From: CAZTDD01 sp964612675
GTDB lineage: Bacteria; Hinthialibacterota; Hinthialibacteria; Hinthialibacterales; JAKPRU01
Assembly (NCBI GenBank): GCA_964612675.1
Contig: CAZTDD010000002.1
Coordinates: 62,001-126,000 of the forward strand
Reading direction: 5' to 3'
Length of the DNA stretch: 64,000 nucleotides
Positions 36,822 to 45,886 of the stretch are shown here, piece after piece (the first letter of the stretch is position 1; each line of letters opens with the position of its first letter). Both the position numbers and the translations under genes were made by a program. The notes under the pieces are model-generated. The model made no database searches and was not told the DNA's origin. It was given only the letters and a program-made list of their open reading frames with translations.

Positions 36822-37883
36822 TCATTTCCCTGAACGTCCTTCCATGAACGCCATCCGCTTCGCATTCTCTTGATAGGGTTTGGCGACGTCGGGTTTAAAA
36901 TCTTCCCAGCCGGTTTCACTCGGCGGACGGGTCAGTTCGGGATGCTTCTTATCGACCTCTTCCATTTGTTTCTCGAGTTTGCTTATAAAAGCCTCGAACG
37001 ATGATCCTTTCGAGACAAAGTTCTCCGCCCGGAAAGCGATCCCCAGGGAGTTCAGTGTCTGTTCGATCATTCCTTGCCGCGTTTTCTTGCCCACCTTTAC
37101 AAGAGATCGTTTTTGCTCGTCGGTTGTCATGATCTCGAGGTCTTGGGTGCCGTGGCGCAGTAAAACGGGGATAATTGTGGGCATCGATCCTTCGCGTATG
37201 GGAACCTGCCAGTAGTCGAGGTAATGGCGCTGCGCCTCATAAAGACCGACCTCGAAAGGGCGGACGTCGAGTTGATTCCATACCTGAAGTATCTCCTCAG
37301 GACGTGAGGTGAACGATTCGTCGAAATTGAAACAAACCGCGATCAATTGTGAATTCGGGTTTTTCCGCCAATACTCGATGGCTAAGCGCAACGAGCGGTT
37401 GTGGATCAACCCGATTCCGGCCGATGCCAAAACTTTACGCTCACGAAGCGAGGGGATAACACCTACAAAACCGATGAATCCTCTGTAATAGGATCGTTGA
37501 TCGGTGTTTTTTCCTGTTTGATCGATTCCGTTTTCCAACGCCTGACGAATTCGAGCATCGTCCGCATCATCCGTGAGCACGTCAGCGATTTTGAAGCGAT
37601 TGAGTAGTCTCTTTATCCGCTCGGGATCCGGCTTCTCGACAATGAGCACAGTCGAGACACGCACTTTGATTCGCTGGATTACTTCCAGAACATCCTCTGC
37701 CGGAAGCTGCGGGTCGCCGACACGCAGGAGTACGAGGTTCGGGCACCGCGACTGGACCGATGCGGCGGCTGCCTGGAACGACCGTACAGACTGGACGTGT
37801 AGCCCGGAGATCTCGCGGAGTACCGATTCCAGGCGGCCCCTCACCGTGGATTTCGAATCAATGATCAGACAGCGCCGCCTCAT
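36822..37883 (-). CDS. Degenerate receiver-domain protein with unknown C-terminal domain (paralogue 2)
   Basis: 353 residues, the same length as the paralogue at 1200-2261. The receiver-like part opens MRRRCLIIDSKS and has LVLLRVGDP, again with Arg54 where the phospho-aspartate should be. Shared blocks in the C-terminal part are YYRGFIGFVGVIPSLRERK, NRSLRLAIEYW, HYLDYWQVPIREG and HPELTRPPSETGWEDF. GAGG is 8 bases before the ATG. It is convergent with the DUF5060/DUF4038 gene, only 9 bases away. Conservation of the C-terminal blocks between the copies suggests that part carries the function. Confidence 0.85.
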   Translation of the reverse strand: MRRRCLIIDSKSTVRGRLESVLREISGLHVQSVRSFQAAAASVQSRCPNLVLLRVGDPQLPAEDVLEVIQRIKVRVSTVLIVEKPDPERIKRLLNRFKIADVLTDDADDARIRQALENGIDQTGKNTDQRSYYRGFIGFVGVIPSLRERKVLASAGIGLIHNRSLRLAIEYWRKNPNSQLIAVCFNFDESFTSRPEEILQVWNQLDVRPFEVGLYEAQRHYLDYWQVPIREGSMPTIIPVLLRHGTQDLEIMTTDEQKRSLVKVGKKTRQGMIEQTLNSLGIAFRAENFVSKGSSFEAFISKLEKQMEEVDKKHPELTRPPSETGWEDFKPDVAKPYQENAKRMAFMEGRSGK

Positions 37884-38062
37884 GGATTTCGCCTCGACAT
37901 ATGAACGGTCATACAGTGTTCAGTATATCCGCCAGAACGGACTCGTGCCATCCTCTTGAGAAACTCTTTCTTAAACCGAGTTCCCGCGACTTCGTTCGAA
38001 CAGAGAATTCGTTGGAGTCACTTTCATTCATCCTAAATTCGGCAGTTGAAACCCGAGCGCAG

Positions 38063-38147
38063 CCCGCTTGGGGGTGAAAACGCTGCTGACACGCTCGTTT
38101 CTTTTTCCTCCCCCGAAGATCGGGGGAGGTTAGGAGGGGGTTGAAAT
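38063..38147. repeat. Dispersed palindromic element, copy A
   Basis: Contains the core cttgggggtgaaaacgctgc, a tgacacgctcgttt block, a perfect hairpin at 38109-38129 (cccccgaagatcggggg centre) and an end reading gagggggttgaaat. It is a direct repeat of copy B and matches copy C (55293-55417) in inverted orientation along nearly its whole length. Confidence 0.85.
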
Positions 38148-38225
38148 CCGTATCCCAGACTTTTTGCGAAACCGTCAAGATTGACGGCGTCGCCAAAAGT
38201 CGGCGGGGTACAGGAAGTAAGGTAG

Positions 38226-38313
38226 TCAACCCCCTCTGTATCTCCCCCAGGCTTGGGGGTGAAAACGCTGCTGACACGCTCGTTTCTTTTCCTTCCCCGA
38301 TCTTCGGGGGAGG
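38226..38313. repeat. Dispersed palindromic element, copy B
   Basis: Begins with the tcaaccccctctgtatctcc end also present in copy C, then the same core and hairpin as copy A. The hairpin centre reads gatcttc instead of gaagatc, that is, reversed relative to A and C. The right-hand ggttgaa end is missing. Confidence 0.85.
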
Positions 38314-38414
38314 AAAAGGCCGGTCTTTTTCCCAATCTAGCTGGAGACGTTGTTTTTAAGTCACTCGCTGGTTTTGAGAGGGGCTCGGGCGCTTCGCCCC
38401 GGAATAAAAAGAGC

Positions 38415-38723
38415 CTACCGAATCAATTTAAGCTTGAAGATCTGCGGTTCACCATCCACCAGCGATTCCAGCTTTGCAAATAGGCTCTGGATATGCGGAG
38501 TTTGGAGGTGTTCATCCAAAGCCGCCGGACTTGTCCATGTTTCCACAAATGTGAAGAGATTCTCGTCGTCGACGGATGAGAAAAACTCATATTCCTGACA
38601 TCCCTTTTCAACCCGCGTTGGTTCGATCACCGCAAGCGCGGCCTGGATCATCTCTTCCCGCTTGCCTGGCTTTACGCGAATCATGGCTACAATTTTCAGA
38701 CTTTCTGCTGGAGTCGGGCTCAT
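38415..38723 (-). CDS. Antibiotic biosynthesis monooxygenase (ABM)-domain protein
   Basis: The likely start is the ATG at 38723, with GAGG 6 bases upstream, giving 102 residues (MSPTPAESLKIV). The ferredoxin-like ABM fold is visible in IVAMIRVKPGKREEMIQAA, GCQEYEFF and FTFVETWTSPAALDEHLQTPH, the last being the family hallmark with its histidine. Members such as YgiN and LsrG oxidise quinols or rearrange small molecules without metal cofactors and usually act as dimers. The gene stands with no obvious partner. The role is unassigned. Confidence 0.88.
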   Translation of the reverse strand: MSPTPAESLKIVAMIRVKPGKREEMIQAALAVIEPTRVEKGCQEYEFFSSVDDENLFTFVETWTSPAALDEHLQTPHIQSLFAKLESLVDGEPQIFKLKLIR

Positions 38724-38803
38724 ATGCCACCTCGTTACCATGGAAATTGTATGACGAATCATGTTAGCAAGAATGCACATCGCTTCGCAGGTTCGACTCC
38801 ACG

Positions 38804-39895
38804 TCAGGCGATTTCTTTTTCACTTCCGCACTCTTGACAATAGGGCAGCAGCGAGGGGCGCACCGCGTTACATTCGCTGCAGCGTTCGAATAGTCGAGTT
38901 CCACAGGACGGGCAAACGTATGGTTTCTCTTCAGGAACCGTTTCACATTCCGGGGCCGGTACAAAGACTGTCGTCCCTTTCCGGGCGGCGCTCGTGCGCT
39001 CTCTGGCTGTACGTTCGATTCGGTATGCGCAGACCGGACAGTTCCGCCGCATATAGGCCTCCTTGCGTTGTTTGAGCAGCCAGTCCAACTTTGGTTTGGC
39101 AACGGTCCGAATCAAACGAACCAACACCGCGATAACGATAACAATCGCAGCCCCGATCGCGATGTATTTGAAGAACTTCATTGGAAAATATGCGTGCATT
39201 ACTACGCCCGTTCGCCAGAACGTCGCAATAAACGCCGCATAGATGATGGGTGCATAAATCCCAGAGCGCTTTTCCAGCAGAATCCACGTCGCGATCAGCA
39301 GCAACGGAATGAGGAAAGCCAGTTTTAATGCTGCCACTTTGATATTATGTTTTTGCGTGAGTGTTCTGTATTCTTTGCGGGCTTCTTCCTGGTACTTTTC
39401 GCGTTCCTCCTCCAGACGCTGAATATCGCTCTTTACCTCGCGAAGCTGCTCGCTGAGTTCCGCGATTTTCCTGTTCGCCTGTTGAAATTCCCGCTGATTC
39501 TCCAGAAACAGGGATTCACTTTCGGCGAGCGCGTGTTGTTCCGCCTCCGTGGGTTTGATCCCGCGCTCCAGGTTGAGCCGATGCATCTCCAAGAGCTGAT
39601 TCATCGTCTGCTGAGAGTTTTCCGTGCTGTTCCGCAGAATATCTTGAATTTCACGTTGATCGGCGATCTCTTTCTCGATCTCCTCGCGACTCTCCTGCAG
39701 GGCGGTCAAGCGATCTGAAAGCGCTTGATCGACATGTCTTTCTTCGATTTCTTTGTAGTCCGGTCCTGGCATGGTGCCGATATCTTTCTCTATGAAACCA
39801 AGAAGCCAGAAAAACAGAATGGTCAGTAGGAACGCGAAGACGAAAATGAGAATCCGATGTGATTTCGGGCCGCGTTTGTTCTCTGCTTGTTTCAT
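38804..39895 (-). CDS. Membrane protein with coiled coil and C-terminal zinc ribbons
   Basis: The start is taken as the ATG at 39895, preceded by GGGAGAGG, giving 363 residues; an upstream in-frame extension crosses a palindromic repeat and is unlikely. Order: basic N-terminus, one membrane helix (about 14-33), a long Glu/Gln-rich coiled coil (about 50-190), three further hydrophobic helices (about 195-280), then a cytoplasmic tail with CPVC, CPSC, CSEC and CQEC pairs, i.e. two zinc-ribbon units. The layout suggests a scaffold sensing or organising something at the inner membrane, but I do not recognise the family. Confidence 0.8.
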   Translation of the reverse strand: MKQAENKRGPKSHRILIFVFAFLLTILFFWLLGFIEKDIGTMPGPDYKEIEERHVDQALSDRLTALQESREEIEKEIADQREIQDILRNSTENSQQTMNQLLEMHRLNLERGIKPTEAEQHALAESESLFLENQREFQQANRKIAELSEQLREVKSDIQRLEEEREKYQEEARKEYRTLTQKHNIKVAALKLAFLIPLLLIATWILLEKRSGIYAPIIYAAFIATFWRTGVVMHAYFPMKFFKYIAIGAAIVIVIAVLVRLIRTVAKPKLDWLLKQRKEAYMRRNCPVCAYRIERTARERTSAARKGTTVFVPAPECETVPEEKPYVCPSCGTRLFERCSECNAVRPSLLPYCQECGSEKEIA

Positions 39896-40001
39896 GTCGC
39901 CTCTCCCTGCTTCATTACGGTGGCCGATTGTTGTTCCCTGCGCATGCATAGTATACCCTAACGTTGCAAAATTGACTCCTCCTGCCAACATTTCCAAATC
40001 T

Positions 40002-40023
40002 CTCCCCCCGTTCACGGGGGGAG
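40002..40023. repeat. GC-rich palindrome
   Basis: A 9-bp stem ctccccccg/cggggggag with a 4-base loop, followed by a gtcggaggggggc tail. Similar in style to the hairpins at 38.1 and 55.3 kb but not the same element. Confidence 0.6.
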
Positions 40024-40311
40024 TCGGAGGGGGGCATCTGGATCGCACTGCCGGTGCTTTTCTCCTCAGGTCCTCAAAATATTCATAAACATCTCTTCTG
40101 GCCTTTATCCATGCGACTTTCCAACGGCGTTTCCGGCCGGCCTCTTCTCGTTTTTGCAACCATAGGGTATATCACGGGGATGGTCTGAAGACTGTGGAAG
40201 AAAGGGGCACCATGACCGTCATTCCGAGCCCCGGACCGACGGAGCCGGTGATTTGAGAAAGAAAGAGACCGCTGATCGGCGGCCTGGAAGATTCATCAAT
40301 CGCTTATCCAC

Positions 40312-40349
40312 AAAAAAAAGCCGGTGAACGCCCGAAAGCGCACCGGCTT
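40312..40349 (-). terminator. Rho-independent terminator of the 41.5-40.4 kb oxidoreductase
   Basis: On the minus strand AAGCCGGTG pairs with CACCGGCTT (9 bp, 14-base loop), and the right arm runs straight into a total of eight T residues. It begins 25 bases after the stop at 40375. Confidence 0.95.
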
Positions 40350-40374
40350 CTCTCTCTTTGACAAGCGATGTTCC

Positions 40375-41586
40375 TCAGGTACGGACCTTTGTCGCTTCGG
40401 GATTCAGCTTCGCCCTCTTCTTTTTGAGGTAGGCCACGTTGCCGAGATGAGGACCGCAGACGGCGGTGTGGCCGACCTCCACCGGCGCGTTGGGTTCTTC
40501 TCGTGTTTTTATACACTCGATGAAATTATCGACATGAGGCTGGCTCGGTAGTTCGCCTTCTACATCGATGATGGGTTCTTTCGGCTTATGGCCGATGGGC
40601 TCCTCGTAGACCTGGTATCCGAAACGATGGAGGTGCATGGTCGCCTTTGTACCCTCGAAGATAATGTGCCACCAGTCCATGTAAGTCGTGTTGTAATTCA
40701 GCGCCCAGCTCGCCATGAAATCCTTGTATCGGAATATAGCCGTGAAAACCTCCGGTGTTTCCGAACCGATCATGTTGAATACATTGCCGAAACACTCCGC
40801 CTCGAGCGGTGTGCCCCCCTCGGTGTACCACTGTACGACGTCCATGATATGGGTTCCCTGATCGCAACTCTGTCCGCCCGAGAAGGGCCAAAACTGCCGC
40901 CAATATCGCACCTTCATCGGTTCAAATTCGACTCGTTTCGCCGGCCACATGAACCGTTCCCAGTCCAGATCGTATCCCAATGGTTTGTTGTTCAACTTGT
41001 GGGAGGACATCCAGTTCCAGCGCGCACGAACATTCGTTACCTCGCCGAGAACGCCGGATCGATATGTCTTGAGTCCCTCGTGGACCATTGGGGCGCTTCG
41101 CCGCTGCATACCAATCTGTACGATGCGATCGGTTTTGCGAACCTCTTTGACGGTTTTCGCGCCCTCTTCGATGGTGTGGGACATGGGTTTCTCGCAATAC
41201 ACATCCAGACCCGCTTGGACCGCGTCGATCATTTGACTGCAGTGTTGATGCTCGGGTGTCCCGATAACGACCGCGTCAAGATCGGTCCGCTCCAACAGGT
41301 CGCGATAATCGATGTACTCATCGACTTTGCCGTCGTGATTCCTTTTGGCGTATTCCACGCCCCTCTTGCGATTCGGTTCAGAGACGTCGCATACCGCGGC
41401 GAACTTAACATCGTGCTCCTGATGCATCCCCATAAGGCCGCGTCCGCGACCTCCCGGGCCGATGATCCCCATGACCAGCCGTTCGGACGCTCCAAACGCT
41501 TTCTTACCGATAATCTGAGGAGCCGCTGCAACGGCCCCGGCGGCTACCGTCGATTTGACTGCTTCCCGGCGATTGATTGGTTGACT
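40375..41586 (-). CDS. Tat-exported Gfo/Idh/MocA oxidoreductase
   Basis: GGAGG lies 9 bases before the ATG at 41586, giving 403 residues and making the upstream ATG at 41622 unlikely. The leader NRREAVKSTVAAGAVAAAP is a twin-arginine signal. The dinucleotide motif is GPGGRGRG, the lysine motif CEKPMSH, and the C-terminal ligand block SCDQGTHIMDVVQWY. Other markers are TPEHQH and IGMQRRS. It belongs to the same broad exported group as the other three Gfo/Idh/MocA proteins here. It is divergent from the sulfatase gene and ends at a good terminator, so it is transcribed alone. Confidence 0.94.
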   Translation of the reverse strand, partial: SQPINRREAVKSTVAAGAVAAAPQIIGKKAFGASERLVMGIIGPGGRGRGLMGMHQEHDVKFAAVCDVSEPNRKRGVEYAKRNHDGKVDEYIDYRDLLERTDLDAVVIGTPEHQHCSQMIDAVQAGLDVYCEKPMSHTIEEGAKTVKEVRKTDRIVQIGMQRRSAPMVHEGLKTYRSGVLGEVTNVRARWNWMSSHKLNNKPLGYDLDWERFMWPAKRVEFEPMKVRYWRQFWPFSGGQSCDQGTHIMDVVQWYTEGGTPLEAECFGNVFNMIGSETPEVFTAIFRYKDFMASWALNYNTTYMDWWHIIFEGTKATMHLHRFGYQVYEEPIGHKPKEPIIDVEGELPSQPHVDNFIECIKTREEPNAPVEVGHTAVCGPHLGNVAYLKKKRAKLNPEATKVRT

Positions 41587-42111
41587 CATTCTTCTTTTCC
41601 TCCAGAAAAGTGTTTTCTTCACATCTTAGCTTGCATCCCGCGGGAAATCGACATTTTTCTCGCCGGATCGCCCACTTGCATAAGTTCGATGTTACTTGAT
41701 GCGGATTCCGTGTGTCAAGAATCGAGCGATTCGCATTCCAACGTTTCATTCTCTCATTGCAGACCGTGAAATGGCGGAGCCGGTGAATCGAGAAAGAAAG
41801 TCCTATCCACAGGAAAGGTGACCAATCGGAGGGGCAAAGCCACACGAGTTCAGTTGGCTTTTTCTTGTTCTTCTTTTCGTGCTTTCGTGGTACTTTCGTG
41901 TCTTCGTGTTTCATTACGTTCCCATCCTGCGTTATTCGTCTTCTTCCCCTCCCAGCCTTTCCTAGGAGCCTGTTCAGGTCAACGACAAGACATCTCCCGT
42001 TTTATCAATAGATGGATTACTCTAGATAGAGAAGAACTCATTCTATCGCTTCATCCTAAAGGACTGGCTCCTACCGGGTGACACGAAAGGAATCGAATAC
42101 AGGCAAGAGGA
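41587..42111. other. Divergent intergenic region with TTTCGTG repeats
   Basis: About 525 bases between oxidoreductase and sulfatase genes. At 41873-41912 there are several close copies of (c/t)ttcgtg. An 8-bp inverted pair taggagcc/ggctccta sits at 41963-41970 and 42066-42073. No convincing small gene was seen. Confidence 0.4.
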
Positions 42112-43614
42112 ATGACTGAAAACGCACCTCAGGATCCCACAAACGTCAACCGACGATCCTTTCTCCGGATCGGCACCGAGGGCGCCCTTGCCGGATGTGC
42201 CGCACGGTTCGCAACCCCTGTCTTCGCGAACCGAACCTCTCCTCCGAATATTGTCTTCATCATTTGCGATCAGATGAGAGGCGATGCTCTCGGCTGCCGG
42301 GGAAATCCGAATGCCCGCACGCCCAATCTCGATCGGCTTGCTTCGGATGGCGTTCTTTGTGAGAACCATTTCAGCAACAGCCCGGTTTGCGTTCCCTCGC
42401 GGATGTCTCTTTTTGCGGGACAGTATCCTCATCGCACAGGTCGCCTCAGCAACATCGCCTGGGACTCACCGAAATTGAGCGTGGAGAACACCTTACTGGG
42501 TGCTTTTCAGAAGAAGGGCTACCGGATCGGTTGGGTTGGCAAGAACCACACTTATACGAAGGACGCTTTAGGGGCTTTTGATTTCACAAGTATTCGAGCG
42601 CGTGAACCGTTCAGAAAGTACAGCCGTTTCGTGCCCCCCTTCTGGCACGGCGATACATTATGGCCGGAAGAGGAGTGTCATCCGCGCAAAAACACCGATG
42701 AGGCGATCCAATTCATCCGAGAATCGGAGGCGGGAGAACCGTTTTTCCTCCATGTCAGCTATTTCGATCCGCACCCGCCGTATATGGCGCCTTCGGAGTA
42801 TACATGTCGTTATTCCTCTTCTCAGATGTCTCTTCCGGACAGCGTTCAACCTTCGCAATTGAGTGAAAGACTGGACATCTATTCCGAGGGAATGCGTCTG
42901 GACGAAATGAAGAATTCCGATTTGTCCGAAACGCTTCGATACTATTTCGCTTCTATTGAGTGGGGTGTCGATCGTCAGGTCGGGGAAATCATGAAGGCGT
43001 TGGAAAGTAAAGGGATTCTCGAAAATACAATTATTCTCTTTACGTCCGATCACGGGGATTTTATGGGCGACTATCATATGGTGCGAAAAGGTATGTTTCT
43101 CTATGATTCACTACTCCATGTTCCGATGATCTGGTATGCGCCCGGACATATTCAGAACGGAGCTCGGCTGCGAAATCTAACACAGGGGATCGATATTTTC
43201 CCGACACTATTGGACCTGACCGAGGAACAGAACCAGTGGGATCTCGACGGCCGGTCACTGAAATCGTTTCTACAGGGGGACGGCGGAGTCAGCCAATCTG
43301 AGAGAATCTTTACCTCCGGCGCATACGGAGATGTCGATCCGAACGTAACCAACCCGAGTCTGAACCTCGACGACGAAGACGAAACGCCGCTTCATACCCG
43401 TATCATGAGGCAAGGGATGCAACCTACGTTCCGAACGAAAATGATTCGGACACATCAGTGGAAATTCATTCTCAATGAATCCGATCCCCCGGAGCTATAC
43501 TCTCTCAAACCTGGGCGAAAGGAAAGAAAAAACGTCGCGCTGCGAGACGAATTCAACGAAACACGACGGACATTGGAAAAAGAGTTGACTGCCTGGTGGC
43601 CCTGGGAAGCGTGA
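42112..43614 (+). CDS. Tat-exported type I sulfatase
   Basis: 500 residues. The leader NRRSFLRIGTEGALAGCA is a twin-arginine signal. The alkaline-phosphatase-like fold opens with PPNIVFIICDQMRGDALGC, whose aspartate binds calcium. The sulfatase signature CVPSRMSLFAGQYPHRTG puts formylglycine at Cys93 (CxPSR type). Further metal-site blocks are FFLHVSYFDPHPPY and TSDHGDFMGDYHMVRKG. It would remove sulfate esters from a polysaccharide or other compound. The cysteine must be matured by a formylglycine-generating enzyme or anaerobic sulfatase-maturating enzyme; neither is in the window. Confidence 0.95.
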   Translation: MTENAPQDPTNVNRRSFLRIGTEGALAGCAARFATPVFANRTSPPNIVFIICDQMRGDALGCRGNPNARTPNLDRLASDGVLCENHFSNSPVCVPSRMSLFAGQYPHRTGRLSNIAWDSPKLSVENTLLGAFQKKGYRIGWVGKNHTYTKDALGAFDFTSIRAREPFRKYSRFVPPFWHGDTLWPEEECHPRKNTDEAIQFIRESEAGEPFFLHVSYFDPHPPYMAPSEYTCRYSSSQMSLPDSVQPSQLSERLDIYSEGMRLDEMKNSDLSETLRYYFASIEWGVDRQVGEIMKALESKGILENTIILFTSDHGDFMGDYHMVRKGMFLYDSLLHVPMIWYAPGHIQNGARLRNLTQGIDIFPTLLDLTEEQNQWDLDGRSLKSFLQGDGGVSQSERIFTSGAYGDVDPNVTNPSLNLDDEDETPLHTRIMRQGMQPTFRTKMIRTHQWKFILNESDPPELYSLKPGRKERKNVALRDEFNETRRTLEKELTAWWPWEA

Positions 43615-43700
43615 TGGTGCCTGGCCCACCGTCATGAGAATCTTTGACCGTTTCGAATGTTGAGTGCAGTGATGCCATATAGCGAGAGGTACTCGAACAC

Positions 43701-45701
43701 GTGAAGAGAAAACCATCCAAAAGACGTTCCGAGCTTTCGTTACCCTTTCGTCAAATTCATTTGGATTTTCACACCAGCGAGCATATTACAAATATTGGCG
43801 ACCGCTTCGACCCGGATGAATTCGCCGATACGCTCCAGCGGGCGCACGTGAATTCTGTGACCTGTTTCGCCCGATGTCATCACGGATATATCTATTTTGA
43901 TACGAAACGATTTCCCGAGAGACGTCATCCCCATCTGAATCGAAACCTTCTTGAAGAGCAAATCGAAGCATGCCATAAGCGGAATATCCGGGTTCCTATC
44001 TATACGACCGTCCAATGGGACCATTACACGGCACATCATCACCCGGAGTGGATTTGCCTCCAGGCTGACGGTTCAATCGATGGTACGCCGCCTTATGAAG
44101 CGGGATTTTATCGATATTTATGCGTAAATACCCCGTATCGCCGGTTTTTGAAAGAACATATTGAAGAGTTATTTGATGTGCTTCCCGTGGACGGACTTTT
44201 TTTGGACATTGTGAAACCGCGCGATTGTTCCTGCTATTTCTGTCGATCGGGTATGGAAGCGGCAAAATTGAATCCATGCGACCAACGTGTGCGCGAGCAA
44301 TACGGTCTTGAAGTACTGAATGATTTCATGAGCGACATCAGCCGGTTCATTCGAAAATTGGACAAGCATTGTTTCATTTTTTACAACGGAGGACACGTAG
44401 GGCCGAGGCATCGCGCGGTGATCGACCATCACAGTCATCTTGAACTGGAATCGCTGCCAAGCGGCGGATGGGGCTACATGCACTTTCCACTCACCGTACG
44501 CTATGCCAGGAAATTGACAGAGGAATACTTGGGAATGACCGGGAAATTCCATACATCCTGGGGGGATTTTCATTCGTTCAAAAATTTACCCGCTCTCCAG
44601 TTTGAATGCTTTACCATGCTTGCCATGGGCGCAAAATGTTCCGTGGGTGATCAGCTCCATCCAAGGGGAAAGATCTGTAACGACACCTATGATTTCATTG
44701 GTTCTGTTTACGCGGACGTCGAGAGGAAGGAACCATGGTGCGTGAATGCGATACCAATGACGGAGATCGCCGTTTTATCGCCCGAAGAGTTTGTGGGCGG
44801 GAGACGGCCGGCGGCCGCGATCGGCGCGGTTCGGATATTGCAGGAAGGCGCTCATCAATTCGACATTCTCGATACGAAGCACGATTTCTCCGATTACAAA
44901 GTACTTGTTCTTCCTGACGTGATCACTGTTTCGGATGAGCTGGCGCATCGAATCGAGGAGTTTCTTGCTAATGGTGGGAGTTTGATTGCTTCCTATCGTT
45001 CCGGTCTTGGTGAAGAACAAAATCTATTCAATCTTAGAGCCCTGAACCTTCAACTGGTTGGGGAAGCACCTTTTAGCCCCGATTTTGTCGTACCCAAAGG
45101 TAAGATAGGCGCTGGGCTGAAGAAGACGGAACATGTCATGTATTTGCGCGGGATGGAAGTGAAACCCACAGGTTTCGCCAAGATCCTCGCCTACGTGAAT
45201 ATCCCTTATTTTAATCGCACGTACGCGCATTTCTGTTCTCACCTGCATACTCCGTCCTCCGGTAAACGAGGGTACCCGGCGGTGGTTCAAAACGGGAACG
45301 CGATCTATTTTGCGCACCCGGTTTTCACGCAATACAATGAAAACGCTCCGGTATGGTGTAAGCAACTTGTCTTGAATGCTCTGGATAGTCTCTGGCCTGA
45401 ACCGGTAGTGCGGATCAAGGCCCCGTCGCACGTGATTGCGACGGTCAATGAACAGCCTGACACAAATCGCTGGATTCTCCATCTGTTGTCCTATATTCCC
45501 GAACAGCGAGGAGAGGAGTTTTGCACCATTGAAGATGTTATCCCGCTTCATGATATTCACATTTCGATGAAATTGCCACGGAAAATTGAGCGAGTAGTCG
45601 CTGTACCCGAGAATGAACCGATTGACTTCAAAGTTAGTGACGATAGAGTCGAATTTCTGGTGCCAAGACTGGTAGGGCATCAGATGATCAGCTTGGCGTG
45701 A
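43701..45701 (+). CDS. Glycosidase-like barrel protein with beta-galactosidase trimerisation-type domain
   Basis: 666 residues from a GTG start with GAGAGG upstream; no signal peptide. The N-terminal barrel (about 15-330) resembles the hypothetical glycosyl hydrolase 6 group: QIHLDFHTSEHI, VNSVTCFARCHHGYIYFDT, HPHLNRNLLEEQIEACHKRNIRVPIYTTVQWD, LPVDGLFLDIVKPRDCSC. A second domain (about 355-560) has YKVLVLPDVITVSDELAHRIEEF, a trait of the beta-galactosidase trimerisation domain. The rest is a beta C-terminus. Likely a cytoplasmic hydrolase or related enzyme acting on sugars; the precise reaction is unknown. It lies between the sulfatase and an oxidoreductase on the same strand. Confidence 0.8.
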   Translation: MKRKPSKRRSELSLPFRQIHLDFHTSEHITNIGDRFDPDEFADTLQRAHVNSVTCFARCHHGYIYFDTKRFPERRHPHLNRNLLEEQIEACHKRNIRVPIYTTVQWDHYTAHHHPEWICLQADGSIDGTPPYEAGFYRYLCVNTPYRRFLKEHIEELFDVLPVDGLFLDIVKPRDCSCYFCRSGMEAAKLNPCDQRVREQYGLEVLNDFMSDISRFIRKLDKHCFIFYNGGHVGPRHRAVIDHHSHLELESLPSGGWGYMHFPLTVRYARKLTEEYLGMTGKFHTSWGDFHSFKNLPALQFECFTMLAMGAKCSVGDQLHPRGKICNDTYDFIGSVYADVERKEPWCVNAIPMTEIAVLSPEEFVGGRRPAAAIGAVRILQEGAHQFDILDTKHDFSDYKVLVLPDVITVSDELAHRIEEFLANGGSLIASYRSGLGEEQNLFNLRALNLQLVGEAPFSPDFVVPKGKIGAGLKKTEHVMYLRGMEVKPTGFAKILAYVNIPYFNRTYAHFCSHLHTPSSGKRGYPAVVQNGNAIYFAHPVFTQYNENAPVWCKQLVLNALDSLWPEPVVRIKAPSHVIATVNEQPDTNRWILHLLSYIPEQRGEEFCTIEDVIPLHDIHISMKLPRKIERVVAVPENEPIDFKVSDDRVEFLVPRLVGHQMISLA

Positions 45702-45886
45702 TAAAATCGGAGAATAGACTTCACGCCGGACGGTGCGGTGCCGTGACCGGCATTGGCCCTTGCCGAGAGTACTGTCCGATGTAATCTTTTCAGCGATTGA
45801 CCTGGTACATTGTCAGTCGTTTGAATAAAAGACACGGCGTAGCGATTCTCTGGATTCCATTTCATGAAACGAGGTTCGTAAATCGT

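Larger units (their letters stand above)
37884..38414. other. Long intergenic region containing two element copies
   Basis: About 530 bases. The left 180 bases upstream of the pseudo-receiver gene must hold its promoter. The remainder holds copies A and B of a dispersed element (listed separately), with gactttttgcgaa-type sequence between them that also occurs near 55441. No gene with a ribosome site was seen. Confidence 0.6.
39896..40374. other. Intergenic region with palindrome and terminator
   Basis: About 480 bases between two minus-strand genes. It contains a GC-rich palindrome at 40002-40023 and a terminator at 40312-40349. The rest shows no gene or clear promoter. Confidence 0.5.

Noticed and set aside
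39896..40159. N-terminal extension of the membrane coiled-coil protein
   Set aside because: The extra 88 codons cross a GC-rich palindrome and look unlike protein, while a GGGAGAGG site precedes the ATG at 39895.
40588..41769. A 393-codon open frame antisense to the oxidoreductase gene
   Set aside because: It mirrors the codon pattern of the Gfo/Idh/MocA gene, has no family features and no ribosome site. Similar long antisense frames at 349-1128, 5744-6880, 9292-10095 and 48478-49524 were rejected for the same reason.
41963..42073. Insertion-element ends taggagcc/ggctccta
   Set aside because: Only 8 bp pair, no target duplication or second copy was seen, and no coding sequence lies between.
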